From assembly GCA_964019425.1 (NCBI GenBank), contig OZ025780.1:514001-578000 (forward strand): a DNA stretch of 64,000 nucleotides, written 5' to 3'. This DNA comes from Flectonema sp. DT1601 (taxonomy: Eukaryota > Euglenozoa > Diplonemea > Diplonemida > Diplonemidae). A program made the position numbers and the translations under genes. This document shows positions 15,802 to 27,700 of the stretch, one piece after another (positions within the stretch are counted from its first letter, which is position 1; every line of letters starts with the position of its first letter). Below the pieces are notes generated by a model. The model did not search any database and was not told the origin of the DNA. It saw only the letters and a list, made by a program, of their open reading frames with translations.

Positions 15802-16422
15802 TTACATCTTTGACTTCTTTTGCCTCTCATCAATAAATGCCACAGGTGTCTTCATTCCATTAGTATGTTCTCTCACAGTAAATATAAATCTTTCTTTGTT
15901 TTGATAAGATGCTCTTGCAGGAGACACAGCACAACCCCTTTCACTGATGTAGTCACGAGAGTTTTTTGAGTTGGTAGTACAGAAAGTAATTCCCATAATG
16001 ACAGTTTTACTTGAGGGAGATTCCAAAACTTCCAAAACGGTATTCTTGACCAGATAAAACATAATACTACGTCCTTTAATAGAGACAGGTCCCTTTCGTG
16101 GATTTATCTTCAGGTTGTTATAAAAACTAGTTTTAAAATCATTCAGGTTTTCAGCTCTAACTACGACATGATCAATTCCCGATGCCGGTCCATTTGAAGT
16201 AATTTCAGGAGCATTCTCTAACTTCTTAATTGTAGTTGGTATTCCACAAATGTCAACAACCTTATCGCAATCACCGCTGAATTCCCATCCCTGAGAGCCG
16301 CCTTCTTTAATTGATATTTGTGTTCCTCCGATATTGAAATCTCCTGTTTTCTGAACAGCGAATCCAATCTTGTCCCACAACTGTTTCTTATCAACTAGGG
16401 TGAGTCCTGTCAAAAACGTCAT
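15802..16422 (-). CDS. VOC (glyoxalase-fold) superfamily protein, substrate unknown
   Basis: A single-exon frame of 206 residues. The centre, GIDHVVVRAENLNDFKTSFY, followed by MFYLVKNTVLEVLES and MGITFCTT, has the beta-alpha-beta-beta-beta pattern of vicinal-oxygen-chelate proteins: His early in strand one and Glu at the end of strand four, the usual metal-ligand positions. The N-terminal 80 residues may be a second, weaker half. The family includes glyoxalase I, extradiol dioxygenases and epimerases, and nothing here fixes the reaction. The start follows an A-rich leader (AAAAAAAAACCAA). No signal peptide or membrane segment is seen. A Lys-rich end (RQKKSKM) closes the protein. Confidence 0.7.
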   Translation of the reverse strand: MTFLTGLTLVDKKQLWDKIGFAVQKTGDFNIGGTQISIKEGGSQGWEFSGDCDKVVDICGIPTTIKKLENAPEITSNGPASGIDHVVVRAENLNDFKTSFYNNLKINPRKGPVSIKGRSIMFYLVKNTVLEVLESPSSKTVIMGITFCTTNSKNSRDYISERGCAVSPARASYQNKERFIFTVREHTNGMKTPVAFIDERQKKSKM

Positions 16423-17939
16423 TTGGTTTTTTTTTAACTTTTTATTTTTTTGACTAATAGGAAGAGAGAGAGAGAGGGAAAAAAATTAAAAAATTTCACT
16501 TTCATCTTCAACAACATTATTTTTACCTCCCAAGGAAGTAATATTAAAAAAGGAACACAAAGTGGGAAATCCCGAGAAATATTCAACCACACGCTCTGAA
16601 TGCGGATGCAATACGTTTTTTTGTTTGTTTTTTTTTTTTTTTTTTTTTGCATTAATAAGTATAATAAGAACTAAAAAGAATGTTGGGGGGCAACACACGT
16701 AAATCTCCTTTAGCTTTATTAGTTTAAGTTGATTCACGGTTTCGTGCACAAATAAGAAATCACGGTCAGTGTTATATTACTATTGCAATGGATGATATTT
16801 AAATCTGTCAGTGAGTATCAATTGGTGGACAAGTCTGGTGCCAGCACCCTCGGTAATTCCAGCACCAATAGCGTATATTAATGCTGCTGCTGTTAAAAAG
16901 CTCGTAGTTGGATCCAGAGTACAAGTTACATCGGGCTTCCTCGGTGGTAGCTCCCGTACTGGGGGTTATGATTGTTAAAGACTATTTTCTGTATAGTTCA
17001 AGAGAAAAGCCAATTCTTTTTTTTCCCTGGCACAATTTTTCCTCTTTGAATGTACGATAAGATGAAGTCGTTTAAACGATACAAAAAAAAAAAAAAAAAA
17101 AAAAGCAGCAGCAGCAGCTGTCAGATTTTTCTTCACTTGGCAGATTCCGTTTTCGACACCAGGGAAATAATACATTCAAGTTGGGGAGTATGTTCGATTT
17201 TGTCAAAATCACAACCGTGTTTGTATCATAAAACATAAAGATAATTTTAACATTAGTTTTTTAGATACATGTTGACTACGGGTGATGCGCAACTAAGCAT
17301 AATAAAGTAACTATTTAGGTTTCGAGAATAATCCATATACCTCTTTACCTCTATTCTCTCTCATCAGTATGGTGTAGAAGTAAGTCAGTCAAATGTTGAG
17401 ACTGAGTCATTCCAGTTTGCAGGACTGGAATGTAGTTACTTTAAGAAGAATTATTTTATAATTATAAAAAAAGAAGGGAAATTATATTTTTTTTGTCTTA
17501 TTGACCTTTAAGTGGGGGGGAGAATCGAAAAGAAGAAAAACGGAAAAAAAATAATAAGAGGTTCAACGATTAGCAGTTTATTAACACCAACGCCAAGAAA
17601 AACAGACAACACAACATATTTGTGTGAAAACAAAGGTTATTCACCGATCTTCGTCGGTGCAAACAGGAAAAAAAAGAAGAGAGGGGGAAAAAGAAAAAAA
17701 AGCATTGCGTTGAAAGCATTGTTCACGGTGGCCTAAAAACCTGTAATTTTTTTTTTTTCATTTTTTTTTTTTTTTATTGCACCGTAGTAATAAATAAAAA
17801 AAAAATAAAAAATAAAAAACAAGAAAGGTAATCGTTCAGTTAAAAATAGAAAATACCTGAACGAAGAAAAAAGAATATACAGCAGCAGTAACATAAGTGA
17901 TGTTGTAAATAAATAAATGAAACAAACAAAAAAAAAAAA
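16423..17939. other. Intergenic sequence containing a degenerate rRNA fragment
   Basis: AT-rich, with T- or A-runs at about 16628-16648, 17083-17104 and 17749-17775, and a short (CAG)n tract at 17105-17116. Apart from the 18S-like fragment at 16811-16917, listed separately, I see no gene. Short frames around 16980-17240 and 17512-17736 are homopolymer-driven. Confidence 0.5.
16811..16917 (+). pseudogene. Degenerate 18S rRNA fragment (530-loop region)
   Basis: The stretch reads like the universally conserved small-subunit rRNA segment: CAAGTCTGGTGCCAGCA, then GGTAATTCCAGCACCAATAG, GCGTATATTAA and TTAAAAAGCTCGTAGTTGGA. In working 18S rRNA the first block continues GCCGCGGTAA; here it reads CCCTCGGTAA, altering near-invariant bases, and other positions also differ. 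No further rRNA sequence is obvious on either side, though similarity may run weakly to about 16970. I read it as an old rDNA-derived insertion and not a working gene. Confidence 0.85.
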
Positions 17940-19334
17940 GGGAAAAACTATAATTCCACAAAAAAGTTTCTGAAATGTCCGATCTCAACATGAAAGTTTC
18001 CGAAATGGACAGCTCCACACAAAAAAGTTTCCGAAATGGACAGCTCCACACAAAATAGTTTCCGAAATGGACAGCTCCACACACGAAAGTTTCCGAAATG
18101 GACAGCTGTTTTTTTTTTTTTTTATAGCTTACTGCCAGTGCATTTCGGGGTCGCCCAAAGTCATGGGGATTTTTTTTTCTCCCAAAAAAATTTTTTTTTC
18201 CTACATAAGGCAAGGCCATCCGACGAGATGAGTGAAATACACCGAACCTGTGTGACCTGGGCCTAGGACTGACTGCGCCCCTGGATCGGCATAGCTCGGT
18301 ATGTGCAGGGCCAGGTATAGGGATGGACGAATTTCGGGTAGAGACACTTGTCCCGACTTGTCAGCTCATACAACCATGAGAATTCAGAGTGTATTAAAAT
18401 ACTAGAGGTGCATCACAAGCGTCAGATAGGAGACAAGAGAAATCCAACATCATGAATCTTTAGAAGAGTGATACAGCTCGGTATGTGTGCAGGGCCGGGT
18501 CACCTACGCAGAGACAAGTCTCCGCTACACGTCGTACCAACCAAGATGAGGTATGAGAGCGCAAAAACCAAGTATACATGATCAGCGGCCTAGGGCTTGA
18601 CATGAATAGCTGTGGAGTGGCGAAACCATTTAGTGTTCTCAAGTCTGAGATCACCTCACTGAGCCACACAGTACTGTCCTTTCGGAGTTTCTGTGAAAGT
18701 AGCCCACGGAACACTTTTCTAAAGATTCAATCAGCCGAACTACTCCGCTACTGACTTTCACTTGATTAGCGAGCTACTAGTATATATTATTATGTCACCT
18801 GTTGAAGGAGTACTAAGAGGTTGATTCAGGCCCTGCACGTATTAGTTGTAATTACAGCACTTGCTTTACCTTAAATTACTCCTTCCCTCATTGAGAACCA
18901 ACCCATCTCGGCCATCCCGGTGTATTTGGGAACGAAGAAAAACCTTGTTTTCTTACCGAACAGCGAAAAATCCGAATATCACTTTCAGTGAATAGCGAAA
19001 GAAAAACTTTTCCGTTTACTGAACAGCGAAAATGAAATTACCTACCATAGCAATTTTATACAGGAAAAAAAAAGTTGTTCACTAGCGAAAAGTTTTTTTG
19101 GGTGCAGGCAACGGAGAAAAAAAAAAAAAAAATTCATTTTGCCAACAAAAAAAAAAAAAATTTTTTTTGCTGTCCATTTCGGAAACTTTCGTGTGTGGAG
19201 CTGTCCATTTCGGAAACTATTTTGTGTGGAGCTGTCCATTTCGGAAACTATTTTGTGTGGAGCTGTCCGTTTCGGAAACTTTCATGTTGAGATCGGACAT
19301 TTCAGTAACATTTACGTGGAATTAGAGGTTTTCC
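17940..19334. mobile_element. Foldback-type element with internally repeated terminal inverted repeats
   Basis: The ends at 17940-18108 and 19172-19334 are inverted copies of each other. Each is built of about five tandem 31-bp subrepeats with the core TTTCCGAAATGGACAGCTCC. The outermost subrepeat in each arm differs in the same way (core GAAATGTCCGATC). The 1.06-kb interior shows no protein frame; it has a repeated CTCGGTATGTG motif at 18296 and 18478. TIRs made of tandem subrepeats are the hallmark of foldback elements. Half-copies of the same end occur at 33152-33452 and 47757-48057. No transposase is seen, so it is probably non-autonomous. Both flanks are A-runs, which hides any target duplication. 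Confidence 0.75.
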
Positions 19335-19817
19335 CAAAAAAAAAAAAAGAAACATTTAATTAGCGCGATTCATTTATACTTTTATTGTTTTCAATTCAGA
19401 AAATGAATTTTTTTTTTTTTTTTTACAGTAAACATACACAGTCGATATCAAGTGAGTCCTGCAGTAACCGATCGTCCAACAAGTGAATGCTTCTGCTCTG
19501 CTACACTTACATGATGAAGAAGTAAGTATCTTATCTCTGTAGCTAAAAGAGTGCGAATTGTGTACACCGATTGTCGGCAAAAAAAAAAAAAAATGAAATA
19601 ACATAAAACACTGCTATAGAAATCGAAAACAAACAACTCACATACGTATGTGTAAGACAGTTTCCCTTCACACACAATAGAATGATAGTTCCGTTCTCAC
19701 GTAAATAAAAAATGTCGCAAACGGAACAGGACTCCCCCCCCCTCCCCCAACAGCAGCGACACAGAAAACACACATCCCAGCTGCAACACTACGGATTTAG
19801 GTTTTTATAAAATTTTT

Positions 19818-19848
<31 letters not shown>

Positions 19849-20163
19849 CCAACCCCCTTCTTTGAAGTGATCAAAAACAGATAATTCCGATTGCAAGTTA
19901 CGCGAGTGTTTCTTAACAACCATCGAGTAACGTTTTTAAAAAAATACAAAACATTTCAGGTATTTTTAATAAACATAATCACTCGTACCTACACATAACA
20001 TTATTAATAGAATACATAATAGTACAGTTACCAACGGCAGAACGGTAGCAGATATTTCCGAGGAAAACAAAAAGGGTATTTGGGATACGATCGATTCTAT
20101 AATGTGATGATGTTTTCACTATTATTATCACCGATGAGTAATTGATACGTAAAAATGAGTTCC
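19335..20163. other. Intergenic sequence
   Basis: AT-rich, with T-runs at 19409-19424 and 19818-19848, an A-run at 19579-19593 and a C-rich stretch at 19734-19747. No supported gene is seen. The ClC gene's 3' untranslated region should lie at the right end. Confidence 0.5.
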
Positions 20164-22905
20164 TTATTGCGCTACTTCTATTGCTGCACTCATTCCTTGC
20201 TCAATAGCGTGACCAGTAAGATTCTTTCTGGTAATCATTCCAACGACCTGATTATGAGCATTCACAACTGGCAGATGACGAAGTGCCATCGTTCTAAATA
20301 AGTTTCTTACGATATTCACAGTGAAAAATTCTGAAACTGAGAACGATGAAGTATTGACGTGTGGAACCAAATCCAAGAACTGCCCGCTGACATCACGAGA
20401 AGGGTTCGGAATTCCACATCTTTTATAAAGCATAATGTCTTTACTTGCTTCAAAGTCTTTCCAGTCGTGAGGAGATCCCGGGCTTCTTGGACTGTTTGGT
20501 TGCTCACCACTCACAGCTAGGTGCAGTAACGCATATAATTGAGATCTGAGAATAATTCCTTTGAAGACATTGTTACCTTCTGGGCTATCGTCAATAACCG
20601 GAAATCCATTATGCGAACAGTTAGCAAGCATCCGAACTAGGTCTCCAACCCGTTCTCGACTTTTCACAAGTTTTACGGGTGTGACCATTATGTCTCGGGC
20701 TTGGAAACAATCCATTTTCTTGATATCGCATAAAAAGTCTAAAAATGGAACACACTTAACTTCCAACAGCGCGTGGTACAAACTGTGAGTTGCGAAGTCA
20801 GCCACCCACTTAGCCACCAAAACTGTAGCCATTATAGGCAATAAGAAGTGCACAGCCCCACTGACTTCTAACATGATCACTGCTAATGAAATCGTCAATC
20901 GAGAAACACCAGCGAAAAAGGCTGCAGCGCCTAACAAGGCAAAGATTGACGGGTCATTCCAGTGAGCTGTTGCTACTGTTTCGATAAGAACTCCACACAA
21001 CCTGCCCATCGTTGCTCCAGTTATCAACATTGGGATAACAAGACCTGATGAGATAGTCATTCCTGATTGTAATATTGGATTATATTTATAACAGTCAATA
21101 CACTGCTCACACGAACATAAATAAAAATCATACCTGCAGACCAACAAGCAAACGTAAAATAAACACAAAGAAACCCAGCGAGGTGCAACGCTCCAATATC
21201 GAAACCCAGTTTCGGAGATGTGAATAGTAGTTTTACGACTTCTTCACCAGAGCTGAGAAACAGCGTAGCGGCTGGTGAGAATCGATTTGGAACTGGCTTG
21301 TCCTTATGTTGCTTACAGACGTGGTGAACGATCCACTCACAAGCAGGTTGCTCAATAACTTCGGTTTGTAGACCAAAACCGATTTCAGATGCTTCCGCAG
21401 GTTCAGCGCAACCCAAATAGTCTGGAATATCTGTACAATCATCAGTGAAGGCAGCGACACTAAAAGTTATCGTTAAGTACACTGCCGTGACAGCGCACAC
21501 CTATTTTTTTTTTTTTTTTTTTAAATTCATCAATGTTGGTATACATTATTGAATTTGAGAAGAAGGAAAACCATACCTCTAACACCCGAAGGAATCTCTT
21601 ATTTGCCAGGTTTCGAAGCCTCATTCTGACAATCTTAAGGTTAAAGAATGTAAAGATCCCACCAAGTGCCCCACCTATGAGCCCCAGAACAATAGTTGGA
21701 ATCATCGTCAATATGTGAAAGCGATAACCGTCGGCACGAAGAGGGAAAATTATGTCTAATTTATCAGCAAAATAACCGAACCCACCTGTATTCAAGTTTT
21801 TTTTATTCCTATTAGGGTGTAAGCTCACTATATGGTATGTACAAAAAAGAAATGAAAACAAACCTTCAAATTCCCATGCCTCAAATGAAGAAGCAAAGAA
21901 TGAATTCGCAAATGAAGACATTAAACAAGCAAAGAAAACCATCCAAGTAAGTCGAGGCTCCCAGAATGAAGCAACTTCTTCAAAGACGAAAAGTAGTCCA
22001 CCAACAGGTGCAGAGAACGCAGCGCTGACTCCGGCAGCTGCGCCACCTGTGATGAAATCTCTGTGTTCCTTTGGTTCACGAAACTTTTGAAACCAATAAT
22101 TAAGTCGAGTGTTTTCACAAGCTACTCCAAGAGTTCGTGAACGACCCGTAGGTAACCCTGCTCCAAGTAAAGCTCCGATGTGGATGATTGGACCTTCAGG
22201 ACCAACAGGTATACCTGATCCTACCGCAAGAATGCAGGAAGTAAATTTTACCAACAGAGTCTTCACATTAAACACGTGAGGAATAAGAACACCATTTAGG
22301 TATCCCATAACATCAGGAACTCCTGAACCTGCAGCTGCAGGAGCCACAAACATAACAATACAAGACGCCAGACATGAACAGAGTACACCACTCCCAACAT
22401 GAAAGAAGTAAGCCTCCCAATAAGTTGAATTATCTGATGGATCGATACTCGTGAGAGTCGCTTCTTTTCTTTTTTTTGCAATAAAACCGATCGATTGAAA
22501 TAACAAGAAAGCAATAACACCGACAGTGAGTCCAATAATCATAAACATTATCCACTTAGAAGTGAAAGAGGCGGGTTCTTTGTCAGCGGCAATGTGTCGT
22601 TTGTAGACCGTGTTTTCTTCTTTGCAGTAGTCAAGCCCCTCAAAAGTGTTCATTTTATCAATTTCTTTGAGTGTGAACTTGTGGCTCACATTACTGCTTT
22701 CAAAATCTCTTCCAGGGTGAAAGAATCCAAATTCCTCTCTCGGAACATCCTCCATAAGAAGCTCATTTTCAGGTCCCTCAGTCGCTTCTCTTACTACCTC
22801 TTCCATTCCCAACATTGATATTGGAGTCCATCCTCGTTGGACATTACCTGGAACATTGTCAGCAGGCGCCTCCTGAAGCAACGACGTAGTCAGTGGTGTT
22901 GCCAT
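20164..22905 (-). CDS. ClC-family chloride transporter, predicted Cl-/H+ exchanger, with CBS domains
   Basis: Four exons (21864-22905, 21577-21785, 21134-21500, 20164-21062) give 838 residues. A hydrophilic N terminus of about 120 residues precedes the membrane domain. Selectivity-filter motifs are GSGVPDV (usually GSGIPE), GPEGPIIHIG with the gating Glu, and SGLVIP. GGLLFVFEEV keeps the Glu pair that contains the proton glutamate of exchangers, so I predict exchange, not a channel. Two CBS domains follow: one around ARDIMVTPVKLVKS, the other near the end with RHLPVVNAHNQVVGMI. Such proteins usually sit in endosomal or vacuolar membranes. Introns: 21786-21863 (GTTTGT), 21501-21576 (GTATGG, A-run before TAG), 21063-21133 (GTATGA). 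The first intron is 78 nt, in frame and stop-free, so retention would insert 26 residues. The start is the first in-frame ATG. Confidence 0.92.
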
Positions 22906-23589
22906 ATCTTTAGACACCTTTGAGTAATAATTATTATCATTCAATCAAAAAAAAAAAAAAAGCAAAAGCAAAAGCAAAAGCAAAATTTCGTAGGACAACA
23001 AACAAGTTGGTTTCGGGCTAAGACTAAAAACAATCTTTCTTCAGACCATTCCCCTTACCCAGCCCTCTTCAGCGAAGAAAGCAACGACGTAGTCAGTGGT
23101 GTTGCCATATCTTTAGACAGCTTTGAGTAAATTTAATAAATACTAATATGATGAACCTGATTGTTTAAAAATAATCTTCAATTCCGCATTAGCGATTCGC
23201 ATCTCCTTACCTGAAGGGAGAAAAACTGACTTATCGCACAAAGGACTACAGAAGTCAAAGAAAAAAAACAATTCTTTGCAAGAAAATTAAAAAAGAATTA
23301 TTAAAAAAAAAAGTGATAGAGCAGGCAACTCCCAAAATCAACGTAAGGAATGCGCTCAGAAACAATGCTAGCGAAGGTGATACTGACGAGGGAAAATAGA
23401 AAATGAAAACGCAAACAGCCAACTCACACAGCAAGACACAAGACAACAGCAGATGGGTGGTTCCCGAACGGTAACTACCCCTCTGCAGTATCACGCGCAG
23501 TCTCTTGGAGAGGAAACAATACGCTAAATATGATCCTACACATCCGCTGCAATATTCGCTCAAGATGCTGCACTGACTACTAGTTGACT
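22906..23589. other. Intergenic sequence with a duplicated ClC start region
   Basis: A GCAAAA hexamer is repeated about four times at 22962-22985. At 23081-23130 about 50 bases repeat the ClC start region (22872-22921) with one mismatch near its end, including the ATG and the codons for MATPLTTSLL. The rest is AT-rich with no supported gene. Confidence 0.7.
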
Positions 23590-25271
23590 TTACCACCAGG
23601 CAATACTAGGATCCATCGCTGGCAGGATAGCAGCCACAGCAATAGGTAAAATTAAAAAGATAATGACCACCCACACTGTCCACTGTTGAAAGAATGGCTT
23701 CTTTAAGCATGTCGTTCCTCTTACTGAGTGTTTGGTAGCTGAAACTATCCTCGCCGTTATATTTGTTCCGATCGCTGCTTCTGAAGGATCGATAAGAACC
23801 TGAGCGTATCCCTTAGTATGACCAACTAAATTATGACCGTCGTGCGCAAATTCTGTTATCCAAACCCTCTGAATCGAACCTACAAGAGAACTAGTGTGAC
23901 TTGAGTACGAGTCAAATACCTGAGTGATTCTCCTGCTCCTATTCTTCTTAATCTGAGTAATTAACTGCTGCATACCAGCAGCAGGAGTTCCCCTTCTTGG
24001 GTAAAATTGACTGATGTACAATGACGGGAATTCATATTTCTGACAGAGGCGTAACGTTCTTTGAAAGCTTTCTTCACTTTCAGTAGGAAATCCACAGATG
24101 ACATCAGTCGCAATCAGAACTCCAGGAACTTTGGTCATTAAGGTGTCACATATCAGCTCAAAGTCTTCTACTGTATATTCTCTGTTCATAGTTTCTAACA
24201 CGTCATTACAACCAGCCTGAACCGGAACGTGCAAAAAAGCATAAACCCTCGGATGATTTAATATTTTAACTATATCCTCTAAATGTTCTAATATGTAAGG
24301 AGGGTTAGTCATTCCCAGTCTTAGCATTACTCCATCGGGGATCAGCTTTACAACTTCGCGAAGAAGAAGAACGATGTTCGTGCCTGTGTTTGTTCGTTTT
24401 TTTGTTTTTCTTTGTATCGTATAATTGAAAAATACATTTCCAACTATCATGAAGTACTTACTTGAATAAAGAAAGCGGGGTTCAATCATTTAACGTTGAA
24501 TTCGCACATATCAAAAAAAGAGTTCACACCAATATCTTTACCATATGCACCAGAGTCTTCAGATGTGAGACGGATTTCGGTTACTCCCTCTTTGAGGACT
24601 TGTTCAACCCGTTCACAAATTTCACTAATTGGGTAGGACATCAAGTCACCTCTGGCGTGTTTCGTCTTACAGTAGGTGCATTTATTGAGACAACCAGCAT
24701 TGATTGGAATTATCTCAACCCATTTATTGCGTCGAATTTTGGCGTGTTCTGTAAGGGAGGGGAGGCCTGCGGCCTTACCCTTGGCGGTCAAGGTGACGGT
24801 ATTTCCACGAAGGGTTTCCTTAACTGCTTCCGATATCCTGTGAATCTGCTGGACTCCGACAACCGAAACATTTGCGAATTCAGGGTTCTTGGGATCGCCT
24901 TGCGGGACACAGCCGCTTACAATTGTTGGCTTATTGGTTTTTTGAGCTTTTTTCATCTCGTGAATAAAATGTTCCTCAGATGGATTCTTGACTGTGCAAC
25001 TGTTGATTAAGTAAATGTCAGCCTCGTTGAAGTCTTCAGTTATTCCATATCCCTCCTCCGCCAGGATCCCTGCCATGTACTCACTGTCACTGTTGTTGTG
25101 ACTACACCCGTAAGTCTTCAAATAAACCATTTGCGACCCGGGGATGTCATAACCAACAGCTTTAGGTCGATTCTTTCTTGCACGTGGTACCACGCCACCC
25201 GGAGTTCCTTCAATTTCCGATGTTGGAACTGCGGGCCGCATGTTTGCTGCCATATCTTCCAAGTCCTCCAT
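23590..25271 (-). CDS. CDKAL1: CDKAL1-type tRNA methylthiotransferase (ms2t6A37), tail-anchored
   Basis: Exons 24530-25271 and 23590-24383 with a 146-nt intron (GTGTGA...CAG) give 511 residues. The N-terminal methylthiotransferase domain has its three cluster Cys in KTYGCSHNNSD, INSCTVK and VSGCVPQ. The radical-SAM domain has CLNKCTYCKTKHARG, and the spliced junction restores the family order SEDSGAYGKDIG, then LREVVKLIPDG and MLRLGMTNPPYILEHLE. A TRAM-like region follows. A C-terminal hydrophobic segment (WVVIIFLILPIAVAAIL) matches the ER tail anchor of animal CDKAL1. The enzyme adds a methylthio group to t6A at position 37 of tRNAs reading ANN codons, notably tRNA-Lys. Identification is firm; the ER location is inferred from the tail. 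Confidence 0.96.
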
Positions 25272-27235
25272 TTTTTCTTTATACTTTTGAGTATTGCTGT
25301 GTAATAATTATTTAGTTAAAGAAATTTCTCCAAACACTCACTATTTCCCTCCAACACCTCGTAACCTAGCTGTATAATACAAACACAGTAGGAAGAGTTT
25401 TCGCATCAGACAAGGAAAGAAACAAGCGATATCAATGCAACAGTATTACGAAGTTATAAGATAGTGCACTAAATCAAAATATATAAAAAAAAAAAGGAGT
25501 TTTAAAACCCACACACAACTGTTCTGCTGTTCCACACTGTGGAATATGTAGTTTCAGACCTTAATTTATACTACTTGTCCCTCTTAGGACTTCATTCTAG
25601 TTTTTTGATAAATCAGATTTATTAATATCTATATTTCAAAAGAACTGAAGTCCATTTAGACGAAGGAGTAGAAGCACTTATGCTTGTCTTATTCTGACCT
25701 ACGATGAGAACACCGAGATCTCTTGAAGGGCTCCCCTCTGCGACTCTTGGGTAACCGATTCTAATCCATTATTATTTCTGGTTCTGAAAGAATGAGAAAA
25801 CTGCTTCGGAACAACTGGTGGAACTGCTTGACTCCTTACACCTCACAATGAGGCGATCGGCAGGGTGGAGGTGTTCACGATTTTTCACTTTGCTACACGA
25901 AAATTCACGATTTTTCACTTAATTTTTTGCTGCTTTCTGGTAGTGAAATCCCGTGAAAATGTGTGAAAATGTGTGAATTCTAGTGAAAAAAGTGAGTGAT
26001 ATCCTGTTAACAATATGTGTTGCAATAGTACTGCTTTTGGATCTCTATGTGTCTTCGTTGCAATCTCTGCTGTCTTAACGATGGTGTGTCGACATCAATG
26101 TTCTCATGTGGAACTCGCACAAGTAGGATGGTACCGTTGGTGCTGGTGTGCTGTGCGATGTCAAACCTGTTCAGTTTGCCATACATGTCACTTTGACAAC
26201 TAAATGGGCATCGCTTGTGCCCAGTGACCCATCACCCTTCCTGACCATCGCTTGTGGTGAGGTTCCGGACTTTGGACCGGCGCATCGCGTGTGCGGTGGG
26301 TTTAATCACTGAGGGGCTCATTCTCGTTCAGACTGTTCTGTTCTGTGGTGTCTTTCCATTACTCGCGGTGTGCGATGCTCCCGGGAGAATGAGATGAGAC
26401 GTCTGAGCACACCATTCACAATACTATATTGTGCACACATGAACTTCATGATGTTGCCCATTTCCTCGTTACTGAGAGACATCAGGTAAGCGTATGCCCG
26501 CCTGCGACGATGAGAGTACTTGATGAGGCGCTTGTTGCGCTGCAAGAATGTGAGAACCCACCTGAGGAATGGAATACCTCGAAGCGGGCATGATAACACA
26601 TAGCATGCAAATGCTAAGGTTCCGAAGCGCCCATTCGTAACCTTCTCTTTAAATGGGCACGCCCTAAAAGAGATGCGGTGCTTCTTGCGAAGCCAGTAAG
26701 CAAACGACCTATGAAGAAGCACAGCGTTACTATTGAACGGAGGAAGTCACTGAGGCCAAAGTACTTCGCAATCCAGGAGGCAATGCAATGAACTCGGTGT
26801 GTAGGCTCCGGGATGAGGCAGATATTGCCATCTTGGTCAAATAATTTAAACCCCCTGTATTCTGATCCACCCCGATCACTGAGCGCAGGTAATCGTGCAG
26901 GTTGACAGAGGTGGTGGTGCCGGATCAGTGATTAAGATTCCGAGCTGCTGGAAGTGGTGCAGCGCACGTCGTAGCGTGTCACAGAATGATTGAGCTTGGT
27001 GGCTCTGTGTCAGTGTGTTAGAATAGTTCAGCAACCACATGAAACTGTAACAAGAGCTGGATTAAAGAGAACTTTAGTATTAACAACGGTGCATCATTGC
27101 AAGAACTTTGAAGAATGTGATTGAGCTACTCAACAATCAGAAGCAATCGCGATGTTTTCGCAACATCGACATCGTGAATTTTCGTGAATTTTGATATTGA
27201 GATTTGTAGTCGTAAAAAAAACTACTCAGGGGGGG
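25272..27235. other. Unassigned sequence, possibly old mobile DNA
   Basis: The left part is AT-rich. At 25880-26000 a TCAC/GTGAAA-type motif recurs many times (TTCACGATTTTTCACTT on one side, GTGAAAATGTGTGAAAATGTG on the other), and a related CGTGAATTTTCGTGAATTTT occurs at 27173-27192. Between them the composition becomes balanced. A minus-strand frame at 26318-26722 (134 codons, Arg-rich, no in-frame ATG start) has a coding-like look but no domain I recognise. I suspect a decayed element; nothing fixes its family. Confidence 0.3.
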
Positions 27236-27690
27236 CCCGAACTGCATTGCTTCGTAGTTGTCATAGTGAACTTTTGATTCAGGCCCTTCCCATCGAACAG
27301 GACGAAGACTTCTAAAACCTGAGATGAACCAATTGAGTTGAAACAAACAAATAACAGAGACGCAACACATACCGGAACATCATCGCAAGCAATGCTTCGG
27401 ACCTCCGTCGACCTTCGTTCTTCCGGCGGCAAAAGGGAACAAGAAAGAACGGGCAATGAGACAAACCTGTTAGTTGGTGTTGTGTTGTTGTTAAAAACAA
27501 AAACATAAACGCCAGGAAGTTCGACAACGAAGACATCGACATCGATCGCTGCTCTGCAGATGTCCGGCGGGTGTTTGTCTACACTGTGTTTATTGTTTGT
27601 TTTTTTCCCAAGGTTCAACCTTGGGAAGAGAGGTAAAAAATTCCGTCAATGTTGGCCTTCCTGCTCGAAGGTGCGCACCAATGACGATAA
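27236..27690 (-). repeat. Repeat R-A, inverted partial copy
   Basis: The complement matches 33490-33920 and 48095-48525 closely. It contains the palindrome CCCAAGGTT-G-AACCTTGGG (at about 27608). On the minus strand an intron-like stretch (GTATGT...CTCAG) separates two short coding-like blocks, one with CDDVP and the next with RPVRWEGPE, as in the other copies. This copy continues past the point where the others diverge, adding KVHYDNYEAMQFGPP in the same frame. Confidence 0.8.
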
Positions 27691-27700
27691 ATAGAGTGAC

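Noticed and set aside
22906-22944. Extension of the ClC N terminus by 13 residues
   Set aside because: That start is a TTG. The first in-frame ATG gives MATPLTTSLL, and the duplicated copy upstream also centres on that ATG.
27608-27626. Hammerhead or HDV-like ribozyme at the repeat ends
   Set aside because: I looked for the hammerhead core (CTGATGA with GAAA) and for an HDV-like nested double pseudoknot near the R-A, R-B and R-D hairpins and could not form either by eye.
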